Made by a program: the position numbers and the translations under genes. The notes beneath the pieces were generated by a model. The model was not told where the DNA came from and ran no database searches. It saw only the letters and a program-made list of their open reading frames with translations. Shown here piece by piece: positions 37,201 through 49,510 of a DNA stretch of 64,000 bases. Numbering within the stretch: the first letter of the stretch is position 1; every line of letters begins with the position of its first letter. The stretch comes from Cocos nucifera (taxonomy: Eukaryota > Streptophyta > Magnoliopsida > Arecales > Arecaceae), in contig QRFJ01000048.1 of assembly GCA_006176705.1 (NCBI GenBank), positions 1,561,825 to 1,625,824 of the forward strand, written 5' to 3'.

Positions 37201-40015
37201 AAAGTGTTCCCAACTGATTCCAAACTACCGAATCATTTGCATCAATCTCTACAGCTTGAAGATAGCAGTGTAGAGCACTCTCATAATGCATGGAGCCTTG
37301 TTGGAGGAAGACAGCAGCAAGATTCTTCAGGGACAAAAATCTGTTCAAACAATGGAAAGGAGAACAGTGGTTCTTCCAAGTTTATTTGCAAAAAGAAAAA
37401 GAAAATAAAGAAAGAAAATGGAAGGTTGCAGGCTGTGAACCTTAACTGCAAGAGATGATGATCACTAGCATTATCATCGATCTAAAGAAAGCAACAATAT
37501 GATTATTGGTATGAATGTGAAGAATAACCTAAAAATTCTTTGGCTGCTGAGTTTACCTGAGCACTCGATACCAGAGGGTCCTTTAAAACAGCCTCTAAAA
37601 GTTCATGAGCTTTTGCATAATCTTTAGCTTGCAATTTCAGAAGTCCCTCATGGTAAGTTTGAGAAACATGAAACTCCTAAAAAGGATACTCAGAATTTGT
37701 CAAGAAAGAGTTCCATGTAAAGCAGTAGTATCAGATGAGAAAAGTGTGCCAATAATATATCACATTCTGAAATAAATGCTGGCTGATGAAATAACGAAAA
37801 ATCAGCAAGCAAATCTTTAACACAAATTGAAACACAACAAGCATGTCCAGCACAAGCAGTGAACATGATGTTTTGTGAAAAACATACGTAGGAATGCTTA
37901 GACACAACTGCACGTGGTTCTTGAGTATACTGGTAACCAGTTATTACATTGGCATAGTATAGGGGACCGGTTATTACATTTGACTGCAAATTGTGAAAAT
38001 ATGGGGTGACATCAATGTTTAGCGATTTTTCATGCATTCCAGCCCCAATTCTAGAGGAGCTGCAGCAGTAACAAAAGAAGGAACTTAGGCAACACATTGA
38101 TACAACAAAACATGCAAACTGTACTTTCACCATCTTCTCTCTTTTTTCTTCCTTCTTTTCTACTTTCTTAGAATGTGGTGGTTGTCATGAACTTTACATA
38201 GTATAAGATTATTTTATCTTTATTTTTTTTTCTACAGGAGTCCATTTTCCCCACTCTCTCTTTTTTTTCCCCCAAGAATAAACTGCACGCATATTAATTT
38301 TTAAGCATATCCATAAGCAAATAAAAACTAATATGCTTTCATGTTTTGCAGCTTGTTGATGTCTATTTGAATGCATACCTGTTGGAGATTTTTATTTAAA
38401 TCAAATAAAGGCTTATATGTAGAATCCTGATTTCAAAGCTAATGCATCATGACATTAGCCCGTTTCTAACAAGTTCTGGGATTCAGTTTGCTCACTTTAT
38501 TCCTTACTGCTGTAGATCAGTTCCATGGAATGGTTATAGTGTGAGAGAACCATTTGTTTCATTTCTTCAACTTAGATACCAAACTTGCAGTGCAGGATGA
38601 TATAGGCATGGCCCATTCATCTTGACCAAGTTACATAAGCAATCTCAGCATCACTATATCAAATCCTGGCTGTACATGGGAGAAACAGTTGTTCTACTTG
38701 GGAGGAAAGTTGGAGACTCTTTCATGTTTAAACAGTCATTATAGACTGAAGGTAGGTCATATCTAATGCTATAATAACACCGAAGTAGAGGAATTCATGT
38801 AATTTTGGCTCTTACTGGTATTGAGCAACATCCAGCCTCAGTAAGAAGGATTTTACCTTACAAATGGACGCAGCATAGCTTATACAATAAACATAGGTCA
38901 AGCTGTAGACAAGGATTTAATGTATCATCTGTCATATTTGTTGGCCTAGCCAGCATGGTATGGCATTATGTCAAAATCCTAGCACACAGCAAGTAGGAAC
39001 TTGACACTGGAAAGCATTTTTTTCTGTTTCTTCTAAGTTCATCCCATTTCTGATTAGCATATAGCAGCAAGTGAAACTATTCAAACAAGAATTCTAAACC
39101 AGATCTACCATCTTAAGTGAAACTACAACATGCGTGATCATGGTAGCAATAACAATTAGACATTACTGCATGCTAATAAATGTTCTTTCATGATATCAGA
39201 GTCTTATTTTAAGTAGTTAAAAAAATTACATAAATGCATAACTGAAAAGAATACTTACATATATTTGAAATATATATGTGCTCTCATTTATAACCCAATT
39301 TACAATCATCTAATATACCAAGAAAACCCCTAATGGTACACAAGATATCTAGAAAATTTTCAGTATTAATGATAGTAATGCCATGGAAACCCTAGTCCAC
39401 TCCAGTACATGACATATCTAGAAACCTCTGAATGTTCATCTCATTATCAATTGCCTTGCCTGCAGCTCATACGCTAACAAACAACATCTTTTCAAAGTTT
39501 TGTACACGGCTAGACGCAGGTGTTTAACTATTTTACCTTCTCTTAATAGAATTCTCTGATGGATTCTCCCCACCACAGACATTAGAGGGAGATAGATAGA
39601 GAGGGGGAAAAACTGAGCAAAGCAACACCACAAGAAGCATCCGCAGAAAACTTTATGAGAAAAGTGGGTTCGCGCAATGAGCTAGACGGGCACCACTGAA
39701 TCAAGCAATTGTTCTTTTCAAGATTCAATCTTCCGATGGAGAAATATGCAGCAAATAAAAGAACTAGGTAAAATCAAGAAAGTGAAACGCATAATCCCTA
39801 GCCGAGTGCGAATTAAAAACCGAAAAATTTAGTCAGCAGAGCAAATGGCATCCACCGAACAACACTAGAATCAAACATCACATGAATAAGAAGCACAAAA
39901 AAGAAAAGAAGAAAGGAGTGCAGAGGGCGGGCCGTGCCTGGGCTTCTTTGGTGGGGGCGAGCGGCTCCCACTGGCCGCTGGGATCGGTGTCGTTGATCGC
40001 CGCAATGGAGAACTG
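25220..40015 (-). CDS. CABIN1: CABIN1/Hir3-like TPR subunit of the HIRA histone chaperone complex (19 exons)
   Basis: Exons from the 5' end: 39938-40015, 37557-37676, 37441-37481, 37129-37340, 34757-36840, 32696-32908, 32445-32592, 31930-32339, 31584-31819, 31271-31481, 30973-31128, 30715-30872, 30440-30632, 27148-27542, 26823-27003, 26443-26675, 25713-26361, 25556-25631, 25220-25458. All junctions are in phase; total 2,010 codons plus stop. From memory the Arabidopsis homologue (At4g32820) starts MFSIAAINDTD; here QFSIAAINDTDPSGQWEPL is found. TPR-like repeats occupy roughly residues 27-230 (LKLQAKDYAKAHELLEAVL; VVWNQLGTLSCTMGLMS; NLILRHWPSHSRALHVK). A long acidic/basic linker follows, then helical repeats to the C-terminus. 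The family scaffolds HIRA for replication-independent H3.3 deposition in the nucleus. Odd: no ATG at the expected start (CAG instead) and a GC donor after exon 1. The remaining frame is intact, so it is probably functional. Confidence 0.9.
29140..29440. repeat. GGTACC/TACCGG-rich repeat block in CABIN1 intron
   Basis: Many copies of GGTACCG, TACCGGTA, GTACAGTAC and related palindromic words within 300 bp, in the 2.9-kb intron between exons 30440-30632 and 27148-27542. The composition is unlike the surrounding AT-rich intron. It looks like a dispersed repeat, but no clear terminal inverted repeat or target duplication was found. Confidence 0.5.
33061..33127. repeat. GT- then GA/G-rich purine tract in CABIN1 intron
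   Basis: Simple-sequence tract (GTGTGTATGTGTGTG, then G/A runs with nine consecutive G) within the intron between the exons 34757-36840 and 32696-32908. The rest of that intron (32909-34756) shows no exon or known repeat. Confidence 0.75.
36935..37101 (+). mobile_element. Possible tRNA-derived SINE in CABIN1 intron
   Basis: A segment of about 165 bp that ends in an 11-A run (37091-37101). It contains GGCTTGCCCCAATGGT (A-box-like) and, 40 bp on, AGAGGTTCTACCATTC (B-box-like), then a pyrimidine-rich end. It fills most of the 288-bp intron between exons 37129-37340 and 34757-36840. No convincing target duplication, so the call is tentative. Confidence 0.42.
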
Positions 40016-40630
40016 AAGAAGACGCCATGGAAGGCATTTAGATAAAGACAACGAGGGAAAGCTCGGGGAGCGAGGGGGAAAAAAAGGAAGAGAAGGGAGA
40101 TGGCCCTCACCATGGCTAGAGGCGGTTTTGGGCTGTTCGAACCTGAGACTTGTTGCAGTCCTATCGGCGAGCATACAAATCCAACTCCAGCCCCGGATCC
40201 AGATGGAAGTTTTGAGGATTTTGCCTACAGGACTCTGCCTTTCGAAAGAAGACATCCCAACCGTGGGACCGTGCGACCCTATTTTTGTGTTTTTCAAAGC
40301 TACATAGCCTTGACTGTACGCTATATAGAACTAGTTTTAAGCCCGTATGCAATTCTAAATTTGATTATATTAAAAAAAATTATATATAACTAATTAAATA
40401 ATATTTATTTTATTTTTTATTTTAATTATTTATATAAATAGATTTTAATTATTATAATATAATAATACCATACATTAATAATATAATTTAATTCATATTA
40501 ATAAAAATTAATATATTTTTTTATTAATTCAAAATTTGAATTTAATACTTAAAGGATTATGAAATAAGCACTTATGTGGACAATGTTAAATACTTAGAAA
40601 TTTTTTCTGTTTCTTCTTTCTAATATATAT
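40016..40630 (-). promoter_or_regulatory. 5' leader and proximal promoter region of CABIN1-like gene
   Basis: Between the CABIN1 coding start and the upstream solo LTR. The part at 40016-40300 reads pyrimidine-rich on the minus strand, as plant 5' leaders do, and is in frame with the coding region back to an ATG at 40295-40297. Beyond 40370 the DNA is very AT-rich with no clear TATA position. The next TATA box on this strand is inside the LTR at 40866-40873. Confidence 0.45.
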
Positions 40631-41972
40631 TGTTGATGCAGAATTTGGTTAACGTTGGATCGAACTAGAGTGGAGGAGGACGAGATCGCCGTCGGTGACT
40701 TGCAAAATAAAGTTCCATCCGAAGTCGATGGTTGTAGTTCCGATAGGATCCTTCGACGATCAAGTCAACTCTTCTGGCCAACAGAAATGGAGTACTTAGG
40801 AGAAAGTTCGGCAGACTTTTTAGAGAGGGAGAGGGGAGCTTAGAGAAAATATATCTGGAGGATCTCTTTTATAGACGGAGCTTGAATGATGGTGACGATC
40901 ATACCGTTTGGTAGTGGGCCGCTCGAGACTGCGTGAGGTTCAATATGGAGAGAAAAGTGTCGTCAGACTGATAGTGGCGGCCATATCGTCCGACCGTGGG
41001 CCGTATAGGGCTTATTATGGAAAAAGCGGTGTCGCCAAACTGATAGTGATGGCCATGTCGCCTGGTCGTGGGTCGCATAGGGCTTGTTACGGAGAGAGCA
41101 GAGTCGCCAGACTAGTAGTGGTGGCCATATTGTCTGATGGAAGCATGCATTCAGAGTCCGACTACAAGAGTAATCCGAAACGAGGTCGGCCCTTGTAGGA
41201 ACCCAGCTGCAAGAGCAATCCGAAAGGAGGTCGGCTCTCGAAGGAATTCGACTGCATGAGCGATCCAGAAGGAGTTCGGCTCCGGAGGAGTCCGAACTGC
41301 AGGAGCGATCCGGAAGGAGTTCAACTTTCGGAGGAGTCCGAACTGCATAAGTGATCCGGAAGGAGTTCGGCTTTCGAAGGAGTCCGAATTGCAGGAGCGA
41401 TCCAAAAAGAATTCGGCTCCTGAAGAAATCTGGCTGAAGGAGAATTCTGGAAGGAGTCTGGCTCTAGGAGGAGTCCGACTGTATGAGCGATCCGAAAGGA
41501 GTTCGGTTCCTAGAGAAATCCGATTATAGGAGAGGTCTGGAAGGAGTTTGGCTAGGGCTCGATCGCTAAGGAGTTTGGCCGAGGCTCGACCGCTGAAGAG
41601 TTCGATCGGAGCTCGACTGCTGAGGAGTTCGAAGGGAGTTCGACTACTGTAGGAGCCCGACTGAAGGAGACTTTTGGAGGAAGTTTGGCTCCCATAGAAG
41701 TCCGACTGGAGGAGAACCTCGGAGAAAGTTTGGCTCCTGTAGGAGTCTGACTGGAGGAAAACTTCAGAGAAAGTTCGACTCCCGTAGGAGTCCGACTGGA
41801 AGAGAACCTATGATGGAGTTTGGTTGGGGCTCGATCGCTGAGGAGTTCAGCCGGGGCTCGACTGCTGAGGAGTTCGATCGGAGCTCGATCGCTGAGGTTC
41901 TTCCGTGATTACCGGTTGCATTAAGCTGAGCATCAGACTAGACTTCGACGGAAGCGAAATTTATCCCCAACA
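40631..41972 (-). mobile_element. Solo LTR, Gypsy-like family, with TATAT target duplication
   Basis: Runs on the plus strand from TGTTGATGCAGAATTTGG to TTTATCCCCAACA; TGTTG/CAACA ends are inverted. It is flanked by TATAT on both sides (40626-40630, 41973-41977), as left by retroviral-type integration. The longest of the family here (1342 bp), with about 14 copies of the 45-bp GGAGTTCGGCTC/AGTCCGACTG unit at 41140-41800. A TATA box (TATAAAAG, minus strand) lies at 40866-40873, so transcripts would leave towards the CABIN1-like gene. Confidence 0.88.
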
Positions 41973-44554
41973 TATATATTAAATTATAGTATTAATTTTA
42001 AAGATTCAGTAATTTATATGCCCGCTAAAATTGAACACCCAAATTATAGATTATGGTTGATAATGATTGATGAATTGAAATATCAATTAGAATTATAGAT
42101 TAAGCTGATCTTGCATCAAATACGTAAACAAAATTGAATTACATTAATTATACTTGTATGCTATATGCATACTTAGATTGAAAGATCTTACCGGTAATCG
42201 CGATATATACATTTGAAACTATGTCTAGATTGTAATCCAACAAAATTTGATATTTAAATTCTTGAAAAATATCACATCATTGCCATTGAAGCTGTTATTG
42301 CAAGGAAAGAAAACCCTTGTAACAAGTGATATTTTAATATGCGACCATCTTTTAGTGAGTCTTAGGGTATTGCATGATCTTTTTAATTAATAATCCAAAA
42401 GAGCGTGACCCCTTTATCCTTGCCTCGAATAAGCATACAAAAGCATAAGACTGCACATGTTCAAGAACACCAAGCGAGAGTACTGCATTCCAAGTGAAGT
42501 GACCCGGTTACCATCAGCCCCATAGCCTGCAAACAAGCCAGCAACTTGATTTGCCACCTCAAATGTGGAAACCATACTACTTATATTAGCATGCATTCAA
42601 AGCGAAATTATTGATTAAAACAGTTCAACCATACGTACCTTACACCATCCAATAATAAAATAACACATCATCCAAAAAAAGTAGACTTTTTTCATAAAAA
42701 TAGTAAAAATAAATTTGTTGTTTAAAATTTTAAATCAAACATTGATAGTAGTATACTTTTTTACTACCATATTGGATAGTATAAAGTACACATGGTAGAA
42801 CTATCCTAACCAATAATTTTTCGCATTCAAAAACAAGCCAACAAAGGATTTAGAAACTTTTCAAAAAAAATCTGCCAGTTCATAAGAACAAGCTAGCATT
42901 GCCTGCTATGTGATTCCCTGCCAATCAACTAGCTAGCTAGCTACCTTGAATGTAGGTGACACCTTGAAATCAAAATACTAGAGAGCTTTGCACCGGCTAT
43001 TAAGGAGCAAATAGAGTCACAATTTCCTCGATTTAGGCATTGAAGAACACAATGGTGACACAATTATGAGTAAATCATTGCAAATACCATTCACCAATTT
43101 ACCAAACCATATTTGTAAATCTTTGTTCAACTAGCATTAGGGGTTCAAATAGGTTGGACTGGATCAGATCATGAGTGACCCGATCTAACCCAATTCCTTT
43201 TTCAGATCATAAATTGGACTCATACCCAACTCGATAGAAGATTACATTGGGTCAAATTGGATCGATGGCCAAAATTCTTAATCCCACGAGTCATTCGGAT
43301 TGGATGGAGTCTATGTATAACTATATCCTAACCCCAAAAAGTCGAATCTACCTAGATTTAGACCAAGTCTTGATCATGCATATCGCAATAAGTTATAAAT
43401 TTTGATTCATGCTTTTTTTTTTAAATAATAAGTCCATGCATCAACATGAAGAATCTTATCGGACATTCCACAAAATAAGCTCTTCCAAAATGCCTTTTAT
43501 CAAAATTATTATACTTTCACATTAGACTTGCACGAAATTTATCTTGACTCCTGTTCTAACATATTCAACCAGAATGATATCTGAGTTATATAATTTTAAG
43601 GCTCTCATGTTAGAGAGGGGGGGGGGGCGCTAAGATAAATTGTCTTCATTACTTAAGCAAGATTCAAGTTCTAATGATTTCCTATTATCTCTCTTTAATT
43701 AGTGTAAACGTAGGAGTTGCAGAACAAGGAAAACAAGGAGAGATTGTTGGATGGCGCATGTAAGAGATTTCTTTTAGAGAGAGAGAGAGTGCGTGAGAGA
43801 ATAGGTTGGTAATTTTGCTAAGATGGTTACTCTCGGAGTAGCATTAATTTTTTTTCTTGAGAGAACTCTCAGAGTAGTATAAATTCCGAAAATATAATTT
43901 GAGCAGCATAGGAAGTCATTGCAAGGCACATGTTACATTCAATTGTAGGCCCTCTCAAGATTTTTAAATTCGGACAAAATTTTTTGGCTCACTTGGCAAT
44001 TTTTTCGTTATGCTGCTATTCGGACAAAATTGTTTCTTTTTTTTTGGTATAACCGATTCCTGCTTCTCCTAGATCCCTTCCATATCGGAAACACCACCCT
44101 CTTGTCTATCTTAGCATTCTTTCGTGGGGGACAAGCAAACTTCTTTAGTTTTTTTTGGCTGGAAAAGCGACGAGGAAACAATCTGAAACATTGTTTGGCA
44201 TCAAGCCCTCTGCAAGCTCTCACGCGCAACAACAACATGATTGGTACGGATGTACCACAGCATGGAGTGAGATTAATTAACAGTATTTATTTTTCATTTT
44301 GCCCGTTAAAATGTTTTCGCTTGACCTGCAAAGCTTCTGGTGGCCTCCCTAAGAGAGACAACACCGTCGCAGCAATGTGTCTTGAAGTAAGCCCAGCTTC
44401 TTCAATCTGCTCCTCGCGTGATCGATGCATGGTCTATATATCGGTCTGGCAGGAACATGGATCTCAACTGCAAGCACCCACCATCAACATCATTATCTAA
44501 GAGAAGGGAAGGGAAGATGTAGAAGAAGAAGTCAGTTGAGCAATAGAACTTGCT
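41973..44554. other. Intergenic DNA between solo LTR and DXS pseudogene
   Basis: AT-rich. It includes a 12-G run at about 43617-43628 and GA tracts near 43783-43797. A minus-strand open frame at 42414-42596 (FEVANQVAGLFAGYG) has no recognised family. No gene or classified transposon could be supported. Confidence 0.4.
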
Positions 44555-45653
44555 TTACGAGCCTTCCTCGGCCGTGATCAGGAACTCATGCTAATTCGTG
44601 AGCCAGTCTCTTTACGAGCTCTACATCAAGAGGCTTGCAGAATCGAGCATCAGCCACGGTGACATAAATTCCATGGTCTCTCAATGAATCTGCATGCGGT
44701 CTTAATGCACGTCTGAACCATAACCAAGGATGGCCACTCTGTTGCCTTCCATCAGAATCTTTCCCTTTCCAATCTGTTTATAAGCATTAAAAACGTCCAA
44801 GTTAGCTTTTGTGAGTCGAAATCATTTTTAATATCTCGCGCGCGGTTCATCGGATGGTTGCCTCCAGGGGGGTGCCTTTGTTGTCTGGAGGAAGGGGTGC
44901 TCCAACTCCATTTCCTCCAGAGAATCTTATGCAGCTGGGTCTGTCATCGATGGCCGCTGCTGTTGCAACCATATGCGCCAGTGGAGCTTCATCAGATGGA
45001 GCCATCGCAATCACGTTGGGCGAAAAGGCCATATATGCGATATCAAAGGCTCCACAAAGCGTCGCTCCATCGGCACCGTTAAGGCCTGCTCGATCCACCA
45101 CAAATCGAACAGGTAGCTTTTGCAGATCCACATCATGCACCACCTACAATTGTCCCCAGAGGCATGCACATAATTTGTCAAAAACATCATATCAAGATAA
45201 AATCATAGAACTACAGTACTAGTGTTTCTTCATTTTATCTTTTGCCTGATCATATCCTCGTTGAAGAAATGATGAGTAGATGGTGCAGAAAGGTTTGAGG
45301 CCCTCGGTAGCCAAACCAGCTGCAAATGTGACCGCGTGCTGCTCGGCAATTCCCACATCAAAGCATCGTTCAGGAAACTTCTTCTGAAAATAATTGGGAC
45401 CCTTCCCACCACCCATGGCAGCGTGGATTGCTACGATCTTGCTGTCGGCCTCTGTTTCTTTGATAAGAGATTCCACAAAGCAGCGGGTGTATGGAAGAGT
45501 AAGTGATTTGGACTTGGATTGCTTCCCGGTACTGGGATCAAACTTGGCGACAACTACAACAAGAAACACGTATCTTCATAAGAATCTATTACAGAAAGGA
45601 ACATAGACATACATGGAGAAGAAGCCATGAAAGATTTTTGCCATGTAATTATC

Positions 45654-45667
<14 letters not shown>

Positions 45668-45706
<39 letters not shown>
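45668..45706. repeat. GA microsatellite inside DXS pseudogene
   Basis: About 19 GA repeats, preceded by (CA)n at 45656-45669. It abuts the end of the exon remnant at 45713, where a GT donor is expected and absent. Confidence 0.9.
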
Positions 45707-45709
<3 letters not shown>

Positions 45710-46875
45710 AATCATGCATTTTGTCCAAAGCAGCCTCGGCAGGAGGATATCCTTTTCCCTTCTCTGTGACGATTTGGATAAGGACAGATCCAGGAGCAGG
45801 CATACCCTTCACCTTTCGGAAAATAGTAACTAAATCTTCTACATTAATTGTGCCCGCCAATATAATGCAATCCAAGTTCCTGGAAAAGAGATGACCCCGA
45901 AGCATTTATCATTCCCCTTAGCATATTCATCCATCTTAGCAGCAACCTCATGTGTTGGACCCCAATCTGCTTAGCAATTATCTACCAAACAGGACCCAAT
46001 TAAGACTACAGTAACAATCTTATCATCTACAATTTAATCTTAAAGTTCAATCCATTGGAAAAAATATTAGAATGCAATTTCTGCATTACTTTTCGACATT
46101 CGCAGCTAAAGTACCAGGCATTACTAGGTATATTTCTCCTCAAAAAAAAAAAAGGGTACTGGGTATAGATTACAACCACACAAGATATCGATCATTCGCT
46201 GATTCAAAACTATCACTACTTCTCTCGGATTTTTTTTTTTTTTTTTTTTGAAGAGAAACAGGGAGGAAGTAAGATACTTCCCCCTCGTGTAGATTAGATT
46301 GAAATATAAAGAGGTTTACAATAAAAGTACAAAAGGAGACAAGAGGCCCTCCAGCCTAGGATCCAAAGCAACTCATAAAAAGGTGCATGAAGATGTCCTA
46401 TCAGGGTGCATAGAGAATCGGACCATATAGGTACAAATGCCAGCTTGTAGATCCACGTAGTTTCTCTCATGTATCGTAATACCAGTCGGATGATATTTTC
46501 CTCCACCCAAGAACACCTGGAAAGAATGAACACCAAGTGGAAGTTACACTACTTGCACCGTTTATTGTTTCTAATACAGTATCACCATCTCAATCATCTA
46601 ACCTTTCTAAGTGTGGATCAGTTACTCAAGATTTGTTTGACGCTGCTGTTAAAAACTGCTGCACCCAACTCCTAGAAGTGTGAACTGCTGATTTAGCTAT
46701 CACCAATCCCATCTTCGCTTCAAACTTGGTGGTCCACTGGTTGCATTCCCTCTACAAACACGAACACCCAATGGCTAATAGACAATCCATAGCAAGAAGA
46801 AGCTGAGAATTAGATATATGCGTTTTCTAGACAACGCAAACCTCTGTATACATCTTAGAAAGTTGTAGCGCTCAT

Positions 46876-47748
46876 GCTTTATTTGGTACGAAAAATGAAT
46901 TGAAGAAAGGATGGATGGATGAGAGAAAGGATGGATGGAAGATCCATCCATTCTTTTATATGTTTGGTGAAATATGGAAGAATGAATAAAAGTGATTCCT
47001 TCCTCTGTTTGATATAGGAGGAATGAAAGGAAGAATGGATGATATTTATATAATATTTTTACCAAACTACCCTTTGAAAAAGTTATTACTATTATCAATT
47101 TATAACTCTAATTTATAATAAATAAGTAAATAATATATAAACTTATAATCATTATAATTTATAATTATATAAATATTTAATTTTAATTTAGTTTAATTTA
47201 ATAAATAATTTTATAATTAAATTATTAATTAGTTAATTTATAATTTAATTTAATAATTAATTTTATTAATAATATAAATAACTAGTTAATTTATAATCTA
47301 ATTTAATAATTAATTAATATTATATAAATAATTAATTAAAAATAGTAAGTAAAATAGAAAAATTGAAGATAATTCTAGTTATTTAATTATAATTATCAAA
47401 ATTATGTACTCAAATTAAAATAATTAGTAATAAAATTTAATAGTATATTATTAATAGTATATATAAAAATAATATGAATGAAAAAATAAAAAAATATTAT
47501 AGTTTTGTCAAAAAATTAATGAGGAGTAATTTTATCTATACAAAATCCATCCATCAATGCTCCATCCGTTCTTCTTTCATCCTCCCAATTTGGGAGGATG
47601 CAAATTGGTGGGCTAGGATGGATGAAGAATCTTACTTTTTTATCCATCCTCTCTGTAACTTTTTGAACCAAATGATGGATGAAGGTCATCCATCCTTCCA
47701 ATCTCATCCATTCTCCCTCTCATGATCCTAATTGCAACCAAACACAAG
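46876..47748. mobile_element. MITE-like element in DXS pseudogene intron
   Basis: Left end CTTTATTTGGTACG, right end (reverse complement) CCTTGTGTTTGGTTGC: related TTTGGT-type termini in inverted orientation. Subterminal GGATGGATGGATGAGA-like sequences appear at the left and, inverted, at the right (CATCCATCCTTCC). The middle (47100-47480) is almost pure A/T. No coding capacity and no certain target duplication. Superfamily not determined. Confidence 0.5.
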
Positions 47749-49510
47749 GTTAAAGAGTGTACTTCAGAACTTCTTGATAGGAGTAGCTGTAGCATTTGCT
47801 TGGCCTCTAAGCATGAATTTCATGCAGTTGTAGCTCTCAAATGAACAAGCTTACTGGAAATAGCATGCAGGCTCTTTATATGATAAGCCAATGTCCACAC
47901 GATGAAGAGGATAGCCACTAATTCAACAGTTTTTATAGCCGCTTTTGCCTCGAAATTAAAAATTCTCATGTTGCGCTCCTTCCACGATTATTTCTCTCAA
48001 ATTAGATTAATCATATTATTTTTTTTGTCTGAGTTATATAGTTTTCTTATTTTTCACATGTTGACCGGTCAACCTAGGGATTTCAATTTTGAAATAGTGG
48101 ATAAAATTTGCTAGAATATCTAAAGGCAAAAGTCAGCAAAGAAAATAATAAAAGAGTATATAATTTTTTTAGATAATCACTGTCGCTGCTTTCTGAAGCT
48201 TATGGAACTCAGTGCAGGCTTGAAGTTTGGTGAGCGCTTTTCCAAGTGCTCCAACAAGAGCAGCAGGTGCATCAAGAGTCGCAGTCGGTAAAGAAACTTG
48301 CTTGTTGTTATTTAACACAAGAATAAGATTTGTATCCACGTACCCCGCGTTGTTCATGGCCTCATAAGCTTGGCTAGCAGTCATGGCTCCATCACCAATC
48401 ACCGAGATGACATGATTCTTCTTCCCTAATAAATCTCTAGCCACTACCATTCCTGCAAAACATTCAAAAAAATGAAAACACGTCAACTTTGCATGATGAA
48501 GTTTCAAACAGGATAAAGAAATTGAATCACGTGAAAAGACTGCAAGGCATCAATCTTGGAGAAATAAAAAGAAATGAGGAGATAACCAAGGGCTTTCAAG
48601 AGCTCACCAAGGCCAGCAGAGATGCATGTAGAGCTGTACCCTATACCGAATGCATCAAATATACTCTCATCCCTTTTCAGGAAGCTTGAAAACCAAGAGG
48701 TCTGCCTGATAGTATGCATCCTTCCCCTCCTTTCAGTCAAAATCTTATGTGGATAGGTCTGCAGTTCAATCAATGCAACTTCAAAACCCCATTCTTCAAC
48801 ACACGACTTAAAATAAATCCAAATTGTTAGATCGAAAAAAAAAAAAGCAAATGAAAGAAAAAAAAGCTGATGAAAGATTTTTTTTTCCTCCTCACTTGAT
48901 GGCCAATATTCTAGATGATCTTATCCTTGACAATCGAACACATGATGGAGAGACATAACCAGATCTACCACTCCTAGGTTAGGACTCAAATGTCCACTAG
49001 TTTTAACTACTGTGTATACTATCTCTGCTCTTAGCTCTTCTACCAACTGCTCTAGATCCTATTAAAAAGGAGGTAAAAAAATATTACTCCACATCATTAA
49101 ATAAAGAGAAAAATCCCATGCCACCAACCTCCACAACTAATCATAAAAAATCCCAGAGTAACAAACTACGGCATCATTTCAGGGAGCAAACTACCTGTAA
49201 AGAGAGATTCTTCATGTGACTTGGGTAGTTAATGATATCCAAAAGATGGGTGACCGGCTTTTCGCTAGAGAAATCAATCTTCCACCCACTCCTTTTTTCT
49301 TCATCACCATCTTTTGATCATCACCTGACCCACTAGCTCTCACATAAAACTAAAATCAGAGGTCAAAAACAATCAAAAATAAAAAAAAGATGAAAACTTT
49401 ATGAAATTAATGACTCTTAAATTATATCCTTTGGACACCAAAACCACAAAAGACTAGAAAAGTTATAGACAAAGATAATAAAAGTTGAAAATAATATAAA
49501 AAATGTGAGA

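Larger units (their letters stand above)
44555..49343 (-). pseudogene. DXS: Pseudogene of 1-deoxy-D-xylulose-5-phosphate synthase (DXS)
   Basis: Exon remnants from the 5' end: about 49195-49343, 48896-49058, 48608-48758, 48181-48452, 45713-45981, 45246-45553, 44862-45143, 44555-44773. DXS is the thiamine-diphosphate enzyme that opens the plastid MEP isoprenoid pathway. Clear family segments include TYPHKILTERRGRMHTIRQTS, VISVIGDGAMTASQAYEAM, VGIAEQHAVTFAAGLATEG and QKLPVRF. Lesions: a frame change in exon 1 around an A-run; a frameshift in exon 2 followed by TAG at 48911-48913 where Trp is expected; frameshifts and a deleted PVD segment in the fifth piece; its donor replaced near a GA microsatellite; GC in place of GT at two donors; frameshifts in the last piece; no C-terminal 80 or so residues and no plastid transit peptide found. 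The THCGAFD motif reads TLCGAFD. Dead gene; the retained introns show it is not a retrocopy. Confidence 0.9.

Noticed and set aside
39878..40297. ATG at 40295-40297 as start of the CABIN1-like protein
   Set aside because: It is in frame, but the 94 added residues read like translated leader (Pro/Ser-rich, no family similarity). Kept only as a possibility in the start-codon finding.
43140..43420. Possible second hAT-like element starting TAGGGGTTCAAATAGG
   Set aside because: A plausible left end but no matching inverted right end or target duplication could be found.
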